Positions 17,713 to 26,652 of a stretch of 64,000 nt of DNA are shown here, in pieces. Location of the stretch: assembly GCA_039026955.1 (NCBI GenBank), contig JBCCLH010000016.1, positions 1 through 64,000 of the forward strand. Reading direction: 5' to 3'. A model generated the notes under the pieces. The model saw only the letters and a list, made by a program, of their open reading frames with translations. It ran no database searches and had not been told where the DNA came from. How positions within the stretch are numbered: the first letter of the stretch is position 1; each line of letters starts with the position of its first letter. Position numbers and translations under genes: made by a program. Origin of the DNA: Kordia sp039026955 (GTDB lineage Bacteria > Bacteroidota > Bacteroidia > Flavobacteriales > Flavobacteriaceae).

Positions 17713-18662
17713 TATTTCTTCGGTTTGTACTTTGAATTCGTAAATATTTCTTCGGAGGATTTCCCCAAAAGATTTTGCAAAGATACGTCATTATTTTCCA
17801 TATACGCCTTCACAATGTTGTATCCGATATAACGTCCAATTCCACCTGGCGATTCATTGTCCAATTCCAGATAAAATTTAGAGAACGGCGCCAAATTCAA
17901 GAAACGAGCATCCAGTTTTTGGCTGGTACTGTACAACAATTCTTTTTCTATAAAATACGTCCAAATTTGCGCTTCATTGGCTGCTGCCCAATCTGCCTGA
18001 CGCTCCGTGTATCCAAATTGCATTGCTGTACTTGCGTTTGGTACTAAGAGTGAAGTGATATATTGTATTTTTCCGTAATAAATCATTTTGCTTAAAAAAG
18101 TACGTTCACGTGATGTTGGCACTTGTGTATATGCGAATTCGGAAGCGATATCTACAGGAATCATTTCTTTTACGAAGCTGTTTGAAATGTATTGTTGAAT
18201 TCCTTCATAGAATTTATGATTTGCGCCTAAATAGGTATTTAACGCAATAAAAATCTTGTCTTGAAACAGTACTACTTTTTTACGATAATCTTCTGAAGTA
18301 ACCGTGTACACTTTTGGCGGATCATATTCAGGAAAATAGAATTCTATATGTTGCAATACCGATTTAATATCGCGCTGTACCGGCGCAAAGTCATTAAAAA
18401 CGGCATCTACTTCTGTTTTGAGTTCTTTTTGTAACGGATCATTCATGGTGTAAATCCACGTAGAATCGGGAATCGAACTCGGAAAAAATAACGGATATGC
18501 TTCTTTCAGTTTTGGCAAATCCGCTGGTTTCGCATCTAAAAATATTTGTTCAAATCGCACCACATTTACTTCTAAAGGAATGGTAGCAATTTCTTTTTCA
18601 AGCGAATTTTCTTCCGCACATCCAATTACAAGTAACAAACACAAATACACTAACTTCTTCAT
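17712..18662 (-). CDS. gldB: Gliding motility lipoprotein GldB
   Basis: GldB is a lipoprotein required for gliding and T9SS function. The preferred start is the ATG at 18662, giving MKKLVYLCLLLVIGCAEEN with a lipobox ending at Cys15. An in-frame ATG 15 bases upstream is less likely. The mature part (about 300 residues) carries conserved stretches such as FFPSSIPDSTWIYTMNDPLQ and ESPGGIGRYIGYNIV. gldC follows with a 1-bp overlap. Confidence 0.92.
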   Translation of the reverse strand: MKKLVYLCLLLVIGCAEENSLEKEIATIPLEVNVVRFEQIFLDAKPADLPKLKEAYPLFFPSSIPDSTWIYTMNDPLQKELKTEVDAVFNDFAPVQRDIKSVLQHIEFYFPEYDPPKVYTVTSEDYRKKVVLFQDKIFIALNTYLGANHKFYEGIQQYISNSFVKEMIPVDIASEFAYTQVPTSRERTFLSKMIYYGKIQYITSLLVPNASTAMQFGYTERQADWAAANEAQIWTYFIEKELLYSTSQKLDARFLNLAPFSKFYLELDNESPGGIGRYIGYNIVKAYMENNDVSLQNLLGKSSEEIFTNSKYKPKK

Positions 18663-18742
18663 CGTAATTTTAATCATATAAAATAGGTTAACGCAACTTA
18701 TATCTATAAATTTTATTGCGCCGTTGTTTTTGCCTGCAAATT

Positions 18743-18906
18743 TATACCAATTCTACTATAAAACACAACATGTAAGCTCGTTCATTTGGCATTCTAATGC
18801 CTTGCGCCCACTTTCCATAGCTACAGCTATGCAAAGCATTCGCAGCGTTTTATAATGCCAAAGCAACTTCGCTTCTAAAGTCACATTTTATAGTAGATTT
18901 GGTATA
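18743..18906. repeat. 164-bp palindromic element with 21-bp inverted ends
   Basis: The left end (18743-18763) and right end (18886-18906) are inverted repeats of 21 bp with one mismatch; the left arm begins TATACCAATTCTACTATAAA. Internal palindromes include CATAGCTACAGCTATG and a TGGCATT/AATGCCA pair. It fits a non-coding miniature or REP-type element between gldB and nadE. The right end lies 31 bp before the nadE ATG and may supply or disturb its promoter. Confidence 0.65.
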
Positions 18907-18937
18907 CTTTTTTTATCTTGTACAAAAATTGAAATAT

Positions 18938-19726
18938 ATGAAGACTCAACAGGTTATCGACCATATTGTAGAATGGTTAAAGGATTATGCAACGAAGGCA
19001 AAAGTAAGTGGATTTGTGGTAGGTGTCTCTGGAGGAATTGATTCGGCAGTCACTTCTACTTTATGTGCCAAAACAGGACTTCCCACTTTATGTATAGAAA
19101 TGCCAATTCACCAAGCAGAAAGTCATGTGACGCGCGCGCAGGAACATATTAAACAATTGAAAGAACGCTTTGAGAATGTGTCGGATACACGTGTAGACTT
19201 AACACCTGTTTTCGAGGAATTTAAAACTGAAGTTTCTTCTGAAGGCGCACAAACTACTATTGATATGGCATTAGCAAATACCAGAGCGCGTTTGCGTATG
19301 ACTACTTTGTATTACCACGCAGGATTATTAGGAAGATTGGTGGCAGGAACTGGTAATAAAGTAGAAGATTTTGGTGTCGGTTTTTACACAAAATACGGCG
19401 ATGGTGGTGTCGATTTGAGTCCAATTGCTGACTTAATGAAAAGCGAAGTATACCAATTAGGAGCCGAATTAAAAGTGCCAGAATCTATTATGAAAGCTGC
19501 TCCTTCTGATGGTTTATTTGGCGATGCAAGAAGCGACGAAGACCAGATTGGCGCTAACTACGACGAGTTAGAGTGGGCAATGCGTATGGACGGTGAAGGA
19601 AAAACGGCAGACGATTTTACTGGAAGACAACAAGAGGTATTCAAAATTTACAAAAGATATAATACTGCGAACCAACATAAAATGATTCCAATTCCAGTCT
19701 GTATAATACCGCAAAATCTTACATAA
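18938..19726 (+). CDS. nadE: NAD synthetase NadE (ammonia-dependent type)
   Basis: NadE converts deamido-NAD to NAD with ATP. The protein has 262 residues from the ATG at 18938 (MKTQQVIDHIVEWLKDY). The 13 in-frame residues upstream read into the palindromic element and are not counted. The PP-loop SGGIDSA is at residues 31-37. There is no glutaminase domain, so ammonia is the expected nitrogen donor. The position next to gldBC is the usual one in flavobacteria. Confidence 0.94.
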   Translation: MKTQQVIDHIVEWLKDYATKAKVSGFVVGVSGGIDSAVTSTLCAKTGLPTLCIEMPIHQAESHVTRAQEHIKQLKERFENVSDTRVDLTPVFEEFKTEVSSEGAQTTIDMALANTRARLRMTTLYYHAGLLGRLVAGTGNKVEDFGVGFYTKYGDGGVDLSPIADLMKSEVYQLGAELKVPESIMKAAPSDGLFGDARSDEDQIGANYDELEWAMRMDGEGKTADDFTGRQQEVFKIYKRYNTANQHKMIPIPVCIIPQNLT

Positions 19727-19764
19727 AAAATCGCCTTTTTTAATAGTTTTTATAAAAATTTGTT

Positions 19765-19772
19765 TAAATTTG
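19765..19772 (+). promoter_or_regulatory. Candidate promoter (TAAATTTG) for the LuxR-type regulator
   Basis: TAAATTTG matches TAnnTTTG. A start near 19779 would give a leader of about 117 nt that begins at the base of the stem described in the next entry. No good -33 TTG is seen. Confidence 0.4.
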
Positions 19773-19778
19773 TTGCTA

Positions 19779-19867
19779 CAGACCCCCTAAACCTGAAATA
19801 AAAATTGATTCGTTTTTATGTTCGCATGACATACCAATAAACGAACCTTTCTTTATGTGATGGTCTG
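19779..19867 (+). promoter_or_regulatory. Structured 5' leader of the response-regulator gene
   Basis: CAGACC (19779-19784) can pair with GGTCTG (19862-19867). Inside it, TTCGTTT (19809-19815) can pair with AAACGAA (19839-19845), giving nested coaxial stems that close the leader 28 bp before the ATG. It matches no riboswitch I recognise, and its function is unknown. Confidence 0.35.
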
Positions 19868-19895
19868 ATTTAATAATAACTTTAAAAACTAAATT

Positions 19896-20525
19896 ATGGT
19901 TAAAGTATTAATTGCAGACAATCATCCCATTGTTCGAAAAGGAATTAAATCCTTGTTCAAGAACTCTACTGAGATTGATGTCGTAGGAAAAGCTGCTACG
20001 ACTTCTGAGTTATTTGACTTTATTAGTCAAGAAACTGTCGATGTAGTGTTGTTAGAGATGGATATTCCTGAAGTCAATGGTATTACTGCTTTGAGAAGAC
20101 TTAAGAAAGACTTCCCTGACGTGAAAGTAATTATGTTTAGTTCACACTCTGAAGATGTTTACGCAGTAAGCACACTAAGAGCTGGAGCTTCTGGTTACTT
20201 ATCAAAATCTGTAGCTACAAATGTTATCAAAGAAGCGATTATGAAAGTTGTGAATGGAGGCATCTATATCAGCAACGAGTTAGCGCAACGTTTAGCATTT
20301 GATGAAAGCACAAACAAACCCCGCAGATTCTTCAGACGTTTGTCTACGAGAGAAGTGGAAGTATTAAAACTTTTAGCTTCTGGTAAACGTAACAAACATG
20401 TTGCTGAAGAGTTAAATCTGAATGAAAAAACGGTGAGTACGTACAAGGCTCGCCTAATGCGAAAGCTAAATGTAGACAACTTAGTTGATTTACTACAACA
20501 AGCCAAAGCATTGGAATTACTGTAA
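19896..20525 (+). CDS. NarL/FixJ-type response regulator with Glu at the phospho-acceptor site
   Basis: The 209-residue protein has an N-terminal receiver domain (about 1-120) and a C-terminal LuxR helix-turn-helix (about 147-205, LSTREVEVLKLLASGKRNKH). In the receiver, the residue that normally is the phosphorylated Asp (LLDxxMP) is Glu54 in VVLLEMDIPEVNG. The acidic pocket is D8-N9 rather than two acidic residues. S83 and K104 are kept. It may therefore work without phosphorylation, or be regulated in another way. No histidine kinase is adjacent. Confidence 0.88.
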   Translation: MVKVLIADNHPIVRKGIKSLFKNSTEIDVVGKAATTSELFDFISQETVDVVLLEMDIPEVNGITALRRLKKDFPDVKVIMFSSHSEDVYAVSTLRAGASGYLSKSVATNVIKEAIMKVVNGGIYISNELAQRLAFDESTNKPRRFFRRLSTREVEVLKLLASGKRNKHVAEELNLNEKTVSTYKARLMRKLNVDNLVDLLQQAKALELL

Positions 20526-20569
20526 TTGCATTTTTGTAAAGATTTCCCTTTACTACAGTAAAAAATTTT

Positions 20570-20607
20570 GATGATGATATACATACTTTTTAGTGTGTGT
20601 ATCATCA
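20570..20607. terminator. Bidirectional terminator
   Basis: The stem GATGATGATATACATAC / GTGTGTGTATCATCATT has a short loop, an A-tract on one side and a T-tract on the other. It lies between the convergent regulator and S41 peptidase genes and overlaps the stop codon of the peptidase. Confidence 0.7.
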
Positions 20608-22239
20608 TTTTTTTTCAGTAGCAATTTCAATCGCTTTTTCCAATACTTCATCACGTCCTTGTTGTAATCCGTTGATTGTTGGCGTGACTTCCACGTCTGT
20701 TTTTACACCTTTTCGTTGTGTTTCTGTTCCGTCAGGATATTGAATTCCGTTGCCAGACATAGCAGTTTTGTAACCGCCTAAATAGTTAAATGTAACTACA
20801 TCTCCATCTGCTCCTACGGTTTGATTCCCTACGGTAATGACATTATCGCCTGTTTGTAGTGCCATCGCGATGAACTCCGCCAGACTAATCGTTTCCTCAT
20901 TGACCAATATGATGACTTTTCCTTTGAAGTTTTTTCTACTGCCACCTGTTTTACGAGATTGTTTGTATATAAACTTTCCTGGATAGCTAATATCTGGCGA
21001 ATAGCCATTGTAGAAATCTCTTTTTTCTGAATTTGTAAAACGTGTCAACGCAGCGTGAATTGGCTTGGGATAATTCCGCACATCAATGATGACCGCTTTT
21101 TTATTTTTGAAGGATTTAAATATTTTGAATACTTCTTTTCCATCGACACTTCCTGCATTTATATAGCCAATGTCATCACTGATTGATTTAGATTTGATGG
21201 TTTTTGGGTTGTTTAAATAATTAAAGTCTTTAAAATGATAACGTTTTGATGTGATTTGTTTTTCACTCCCATTTCTAATAATCGTTAGTACCACTTCGTC
21301 TTGAACTCCTGCAAAAATATAGCTATATGTACGTTTGATTTTACCGTTTGTGTTTGAACCTGCCGTGTATTTTAGTCGCTTTGCCATTTCAGAAGCAACA
21401 ACAACATCATTTATTTTCACAATAATATCGCCTAATTGTAGATCATTTTGCTTTGCGATAGAATCATTGTAAAAACCTGAAATGACTGCCTTATCTTCTA
21501 TGTTCGATATTTTTACGGGCAAATGTTTCACATTTTCTTGCGTAATGCTAATCCAAGCATGCGAATCGTCCAATTTAGCTACCAATTCTTTGATCGTATT
21601 TTGATAGTCTGTTTTGTTTGCTGCTTGTTGAAATTTTGGAATCATTTCTAGCAAAACCGCATCCCAATGTTGATCTGTGAGGTATTTGTATGGGAAGAAA
21701 TATTCAATAATGTTCCAATATTTAAACAAACCCAACAATCGATATACTTCCTGTGGATATTCGCCAAGCGCTTTGTATGTTGGTTCATTAGTGACTTTGA
21801 TATTTCCTACAGGTTTAATTTCTATGTAATAGTTTGCTTCTTGATTCCTGTTTTGCTCAATGTATCTGAGTTTGGAAGAGAGTTCTGCAGTAAATAATCG
21901 AGTATCGTCTAGCCAAGATAGATCGAAGTTTTTATCAAAATATGGTTTTTCTTCATTACAACTTTTGCACGGTACAATTTCCCCTAATTCATCAATCCAA
22001 TCGATATAAATTTTCGACAACGAAGCTTTATCAGTCGTACTTTTGACTTTCGAAATATGTTCCACCAAATGTTGGTCTACATTCACGTAGCCTTTTGCCA
22101 CTTTCGGATGATAATACTTCAGAAAACCGTAGACTTTCCCAAGCGAAGCTAATTTTTCTGTGTCTGAAAGTTTTTCTTGTGCAGTACTCGTTGCCATCCA
22201 CACAAGTGAAATGACAATAAATAGAATGATTTTTTTCAT
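20605..22239 (-). CDS. S41 family C-terminal processing peptidase-like protein
   Basis: The 544-residue protein has a signal peptide (MKKIILFIVISLVWMATSTA, cleaved before QEK). A PDZ-like region around residues 240-310 includes NDLQLGDIIVKINDVVV. An S41 protease domain follows, with the nucleophile region VNEETISLAEFIAMALQTGD near residue 455. It is expected in the periplasm or exported. The stop overlaps a bidirectional terminator. Its substrate is unknown, and it is 13 bp from dnaG, which it follows on the same strand. Confidence 0.85.
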   Translation of the reverse strand: MKKIILFIVISLVWMATSTAQEKLSDTEKLASLGKVYGFLKYYHPKVAKGYVNVDQHLVEHISKVKSTTDKASLSKIYIDWIDELGEIVPCKSCNEEKPYFDKNFDLSWLDDTRLFTAELSSKLRYIEQNRNQEANYYIEIKPVGNIKVTNEPTYKALGEYPQEVYRLLGLFKYWNIIEYFFPYKYLTDQHWDAVLLEMIPKFQQAANKTDYQNTIKELVAKLDDSHAWISITQENVKHLPVKISNIEDKAVISGFYNDSIAKQNDLQLGDIIVKINDVVVASEMAKRLKYTAGSNTNGKIKRTYSYIFAGVQDEVVLTIIRNGSEKQITSKRYHFKDFNYLNNPKTIKSKSISDDIGYINAGSVDGKEVFKIFKSFKNKKAVIIDVRNYPKPIHAALTRFTNSEKRDFYNGYSPDISYPGKFIYKQSRKTGGSRKNFKGKVIILVNEETISLAEFIAMALQTGDNVITVGNQTVGADGDVVTFNYLGGYKTAMSGNGIQYPDGTETQRKGVKTDVEVTPTINGLQQGRDEVLEKAIEIATEKK

Positions 22240-22252
22240 GTATTTTTTTAGC

Positions 22253-24214
22253 TTACAACACTCTTTTCAACTGCTCTGACAACGATCGTTTAAGCGTATT
22301 GTAATTTATAATGTCTTCTAGAATGTCTTGCGATTCTTTCGCTTGTGTTTCGGGAGTAATACTCAGTTTGAGTTCTTCTATTTTTAGATTGATTAAGAAA
22401 CAACGCAACGTAAGGATCGTTTCACTGGTCAATTGTGCAATGGTTTCTTCTTTGGGTTTTACAAAAATGTTTTGCGCTTCCCAATTGTGCAATTCGTAAC
22501 GTTCTTCACTCATGAGAATGTCCGTGACTTCATTGGCAACTTCAGGTTCGATTTCATTGACAAAAGCATCCAACTCTAAATCGCCCGTTTCGTTGAGCTT
22601 TTCTATCGCACGATAATAAATGGTTTTGAATTTTTCATTTGCCAAATCGATCTCATCTTGCTGTAAATCCAAATAGAGTTTTTGAAAGACTTTTGCATCA
22701 AAGAGTTCGCGCTCTAGTTGCAATTCACCATCTTCATCTTCCTTTAAAATCAAGTCTTCAAACGTAGCGTCCATGTTTCCGTAAAGCAGTAAAATTTCAA
22801 TAATTTTTCGCTCCAACACATATTGCACATCTACCGCTTCCGTCTTTTTTTCTGTCTTGATGACTTCAAACGCTTTCTTCTCCTGCTTGATTTGCTTGTT
22901 GGCGTCGCGAATGTTTTTGTTTTGCAATTGCGCCAACGTAGAAAACAACACATCTTCCGAAATGTCCATGATACGAGACGTTTCACGCAAGTACAGTTCT
23001 TGTTTGATGCGATCGGACACTTTAGAAATACTCGACATCATGTCATTGATCACTTCTGCCTTTTTGATCGGATCGTTTTTCGCAACTTCCATCAGTAAGG
23101 AAGCTTTGTAACTGATAAAATCTTTTACATTGTTTTCAAAGTACGCCAACACATCTTCCAACGCATTGTTTTTGGTAAAGCTATCCGGATCTTCTCCTTG
23201 TGGAAAGGTACACACGCGCACATTCATTCCTTGCTCCAAAATCAAATCTACACCACGAAGCGACGCACGAATTCCCGCTGCATCACCGTCATAAAGAATG
23301 GTAATATTCTTCGTCAACCGATTGATCAAACGGATTTGTTCAGCCGTCAAGGCCGTTCCCGAAGACGAAACCACATTGTGAATTCCCGCTTGATGCATCT
23401 GAATGACATCCGTATATCCTTCTACCAAATAACAATTGTCTTCCTTGGCAATCGCTTGTTTTGCATAGTATAAACCGTATAAGACTTTACTTTTATGGTA
23501 GATATCACTTTCGGGCGAATTGAGATATTTAGCCGCTTTTTTATCATTGGTCAAGATACGTCCACCAAAACCGAGCACGCGCCCACTCATACTGTGAATT
23601 GGGAACATGACACGTCCTTTGAAACGGTCAAAACGTCGCTCGCCTTTGACAATGGTGAGTCCCGTTTTTTCGAGATACGTAAGATTGTATCCTTCTTTTA
23701 ACGCCGTATCCGTAAACGCACTCCATTCATCCAAAGCATATCCGAGCCCAAATTTTTTGATGGTTTCTGTGGTAAAACCTCTTTCTTTGAAATACGTCAA
23801 GCCAATTGCTTTTCCTTTCGGTGAATCCCAAAGTACGTCTTGGTGGTACTTTTTAGCGTATTCCGACACCAAATACATACTTTCCTTTTCGTTGGCTAGT
23901 GCTTTTTCTTCATCTGTACGTTCAGTTTCTTCGATTTCAATTCCGTATTTTTTTGCCAAATAACGAATCGCTTCCGGATAGGTAAAATGTTCGTGTTCCA
24001 TCAAAAAAGCCACTACATTTCCACCTTTTCCAGAACTGAAATCTTTCCAAATTTGCTTTACAGGCGACACCATAAACGATGGCGTTCGCTCGTCTGAGAA
24101 TGGACTCAAACCTTTAAAATTGCTTCCCGCTTTTTTGAGTTGTACAAAATCGCCGATCACTTCTTCTACGCGAGAAATGTCGAATACAGCATCTATGGTT
24201 GATTTAGCGATCAA
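22253..24214 (-). CDS. dnaG: DNA primase DnaG with degenerate zinc-binding site
   Basis: DnaG makes RNA primers at the replication fork. The 653-residue protein has an N-terminal CHC2-type domain (about 1-100), a primase core with TOPRIM motifs (EGYTDV and LYDGDAAG, about residues 255-325) and a C-terminal helical region for DnaB contact. The four metal ligands of the CHC2 finger are replaced: S37, S40, D58 and S61 stand where Cys, His, Cys and Cys are usual. The rest of the fold is conserved (DERTPSFMVSPVKQIWKDFS). The gene is otherwise intact. Confidence 0.95.
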   Translation of the reverse strand: MIAKSTIDAVFDISRVEEVIGDFVQLKKAGSNFKGLSPFSDERTPSFMVSPVKQIWKDFSSGKGGNVVAFLMEHEHFTYPEAIRYLAKKYGIEIEETERTDEEKALANEKESMYLVSEYAKKYHQDVLWDSPKGKAIGLTYFKERGFTTETIKKFGLGYALDEWSAFTDTALKEGYNLTYLEKTGLTIVKGERRFDRFKGRVMFPIHSMSGRVLGFGGRILTNDKKAAKYLNSPESDIYHKSKVLYGLYYAKQAIAKEDNCYLVEGYTDVIQMHQAGIHNVVSSSGTALTAEQIRLINRLTKNITILYDGDAAGIRASLRGVDLILEQGMNVRVCTFPQGEDPDSFTKNNALEDVLAYFENNVKDFISYKASLLMEVAKNDPIKKAEVINDMMSSISKVSDRIKQELYLRETSRIMDISEDVLFSTLAQLQNKNIRDANKQIKQEKKAFEVIKTEKKTEAVDVQYVLERKIIEILLLYGNMDATFEDLILKEDEDGELQLERELFDAKVFQKLYLDLQQDEIDLANEKFKTIYYRAIEKLNETGDLELDAFVNEIEPEVANEVTDILMSEERYELHNWEAQNIFVKPKEETIAQLTSETILTLRCFLINLKIEELKLSITPETQAKESQDILEDIINYNTLKRSLSEQLKRVL

Positions 24215-24650
24215 AGGTTTTGAAAGTTTTTAGGAATGAATTTCAAAAATACTAAGTTTCGTTGGATTTTGGAGGTTGGATTTTGAATTTTGAATTTTGA
24301 ATTGGTTCAAAGATCAATCTGTATACTTTAATTCATGAACTATTCTGATAAAATTATAGTTCTCTTTTTTTACCACGAATGCATGAATTATTTTTTGTTT
24401 TCACTACATATCACCGCATTTCTCTAACAAAAGCAAGCGATTTTGATAAAAACTTAGATACGTCTTTACGAGCGATAGCGCGGTAATCTCATTAAATCAT
24501 AGTAAAATTTGTCTTTTAAAGAAACAGATTGCCACTCTCCAAGCAAGTTGGAGATCGCAATGACGTATCAAAATTTTACAAAACTATCCCTTCGACACAA
24601 AATCTTTTCAAGATCTTACTCGAAGGGACATTTCAGCTTAATAGAATTTT
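24215..24650. repeat. 436-bp gap with heptamer tract and REP-like element
   Basis: A heptamer tract at 24263-24305 reads GGATTTT GGAGGTT GGATTTT GAATTTT GAATTTT. A REP-like element at 24461-24565 begins CGTCTTTACGAG, has GGTAATCT and AACAGATTGCC inside, and ends CGCAATGACG. It is the same family as those at 29771 and 60222. No coding sequence is evident. Confidence 0.65.
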
Positions 24651-25712
24651 TTAAAATATATCAAATCGCACACCTAATGAAATGTTGCGTTGTTCAGGGT
24701 TTGGACTTTTGAAAATTGGCGATAAGTCGTATTTAAAATACAAACTCATATCGTCCCAACCTACATAGGCGCCAACTCCGTATACAAAACCGTTGGTATT
24801 GAAGTTTCTTCGAATTTCTTGGTCCACACGATCTCCGTTTTCGGTGTAGCGTAGTTTTTGTTTTACAGCGATGTTTACACCTAAATAACCTCCAATTCCG
24901 AATTTGAATTTTTCATTGGTGTAATAGCGAACATATTTTTTGGTTTCTCGCTTGGTAGATGGTCCAAATTCAAAGTACAACGGCAAGGTTAAATTGGTGG
25001 TTCTGATTTTTGAGCGGCGTAAATCGTTTGGAAATTGTTCTAAGGTTGTGAGTCCATTTTCATTGTCTACAAAGTAGCGATTTCCTGTAGGTTTTAAACT
25101 GTTGTACTGCAATGTTAGTCCGTAGCGGAATCGTACAAAGTTGTGATTTTTAGCCACACGCGTGCTCCACATGATTCCGAATTCGAAGAAACGCGAACCT
25201 GCCACTTTGTAATCGGAATCATTGAGCGATCTTCCTTCTTGAATCGCGTTGTTGAATCCGAAGGCAAATACCAAATCGGAAGTCGTACGTCGGTCATAGC
25301 GTATGGGTCTTTTTTTAATGATGCGCGAATCGAAAAAATCGCCAATTCGTATAAACGTTCCGCCTTCTTGCACATAGTAATCTGTGAGTAATTCGCGCTT
25401 TACTTTTGCCATGCGATATTCGATATTCGCTGCCGATAACATGGCTGCTTTCTTTTTGCGCTTTTCGGCTTCAGCGGCAGTAATTTCACCGTTTTCTAAT
25501 TCTTTATTAATTTTTTGCACTTCAATTCTCAGCAAGCCTTTTTCATCCATCGTAATCACACGCAATCGTTCGGCGAGGTACTTTTTTTCTTCCTCTTTTT
25601 TGAGTGCGATGGAATCTTTTACTTGACTTGAATTTTCGTCATTTTCTTGTGCATTTAGGGTAAAATTTACGCATAGCAATGCCAGGCATAAATACAAAGT
25701 AATTGTTTTCAT
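24651..25712 (-). CDS. Predicted outer-membrane beta-barrel protein
   Basis: The preferred start is the ATG at 25712, giving a signal peptide (MKTITLYLCLALLCVNFTL, cleaved near NAQ) and a 353-residue precursor. A charged coiled-coil-like region (about 30-105) is followed by alternating amphipathic segments that suggest a beta-barrel (for example NHNFVRFRYGLTLQYNSL), ending in ISLGVRFDIF. The frame extends upstream to 25778, but that part is a dispersed repeat. It is the last gene of the sigma/anti-sigma unit. I do not assign a named family. Confidence 0.75.
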   Translation of the reverse strand: MKTITLYLCLALLCVNFTLNAQENDENSSQVKDSIALKKEEEKKYLAERLRVITMDEKGLLRIEVQKINKELENGEITAAEAEKRKKKAAMLSAANIEYRMAKVKRELLTDYYVQEGGTFIRIGDFFDSRIIKKRPIRYDRRTTSDLVFAFGFNNAIQEGRSLNDSDYKVAGSRFFEFGIMWSTRVAKNHNFVRFRYGLTLQYNSLKPTGNRYFVDNENGLTTLEQFPNDLRRSKIRTTNLTLPLYFEFGPSTKRETKKYVRYYTNEKFKFGIGGYLGVNIAVKQKLRYTENGDRVDQEIRRNFNTNGFVYGVGAYVGWDDMSLYFKYDLSPIFKSPNPEQRNISLGVRFDIF

Positions 25713-25740
25713 GTTCGTTTTTTTTATGATGTTTGTTGAT

Positions 25741-25791
25741 GATTTCCTCGATAATCGAGATTTAAAATGTTCCGACACTTGGGATCGAAAT
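25741..25791 (-). repeat. Dispersed repeat, copy shared with 43651-43698
   Basis: On the minus strand this segment contains AAGTGTCGGAACATTTTAAA followed by CTCGATTATCGAG. Nearly the same string occurs on the plus strand at 43651-43698, just before a peptide precursor gene. Both copies create false N-terminal extensions that read SEHFK.RLS.K. Confidence 0.65.
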
Positions 25792-25872
25792 ATTTTTAAT
25801 TTTTCATTGTAATACTTCTCGGTTTTGCCTCGAAGTAGTTGAGTTTGTTCACTAAGAACTTTTTCTGAACGT

Positions 25873-26652
25873 TTATTGATCGATGTCCGCAGTTCGCGTC
25901 CGTTGGATGTTTCGTTTCACCATTTCAAATACGCGTTGTTTGAATGACATGTCGAGTTCGTATTCTACTTCGTTTAACAATTCATCTGCGGTTGCAAAAT
26001 TTGTATAATTGATGTTTTCTTTGACGTCTAATTCTTTGATGGATTCTTGTGCTTCTTTTAGTAATTGATCAATTTCAGCATTGGTCACTTTTACTTTTTC
26101 GTCTTGTAAAAATGCTAGAATAGATGCTTTTAAATCTGCATTCGAATTCACAATTGCTTCTTGTTGTACAATGGTCGTTTCTATCTTTATCGGTTGCTTT
26201 TTTTCCTGAATCGCCACTGCACTTTTGACTTCTTTTTGCAATTCTGCTGCTAATGCTGCTTTTGTGGGTGCAACTTCTATTGCTGTTTCAGCATCTTTAA
26301 TCACATTTTCTTCATTTGCAATTTGAGTGTTTGTGATGGTTTCTTCAACTGCCTTCTCTTCTTTTAATTCTTGTGGAATGCTATTTTGTTGTGATTCTTC
26401 TTTTATAGTAGGTTTGATAGTTTCTTCTTGATTCACAATCATATCATCGCCTACACCACTCTCAGATTTTAGCATCATAACTACAAGCCATCCAACCAAC
26501 AATGCTACACAAGCAGCGTATGGAATGTATCCTTTTTTTCTGCGCTGTTTGCGATCGTGTGCATCCAACTGTCCTGCGAGCTTTTCCCACGAGTGCTCAG
26601 ATACGTCAATCCTGCGCTCTTCTAATATGTCTTTGATGTCATGCGATTTCAT
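25873..26652 (-). CDS. Membrane-anchored protein, probable anti-sigma partner
   Basis: This is a 259-residue protein with an N-terminal cytoplasmic part (about 1-40). One membrane helix follows (about 43-61, IPYAACVALLVGWLVVMML), then a long acidic, low-complexity periplasmic region. Its start overlaps the end of the ECF sigma factor gene by 14 bp, the usual layout for a membrane anti-sigma regulator. No zinc-binding anti-sigma motif is visible, so the role is inferred from topology and coupling. Confidence 0.7.
   Translation of the reverse strand: MKSHDIKDILEERRIDVSEHSWEKLAGQLDAHDRKQRRKKGYIPYAACVALLVGWLVVMMLKSESGVGDDMIVNQEETIKPTIKEESQQNSIPQELKEEKAVEETITNTQIANEENVIKDAETAIEVAPTKAALAAELQKEVKSAVAIQEKKQPIKIETTIVQQEAIVNSNADLKASILAFLQDEKVKVTNAEIDQLLKEAQESIKELDVKENINYTNFATADELLNEVEYELDMSFKQRVFEMVKRNIQRTRTADIDQ

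Noticed and set aside
24651..25712. Identification as PorT/SprT of the T9SS
   Set aside because: It is a barrel-like exported protein next to a sigma factor, but no diagnostic motif could be recognised and the length and N-terminal coiled region do not clearly fit.
25713..25778. N-terminal extension of the outer-membrane protein
   Set aside because: It comes from the same dispersed repeat. The signal peptide begins at 25712.
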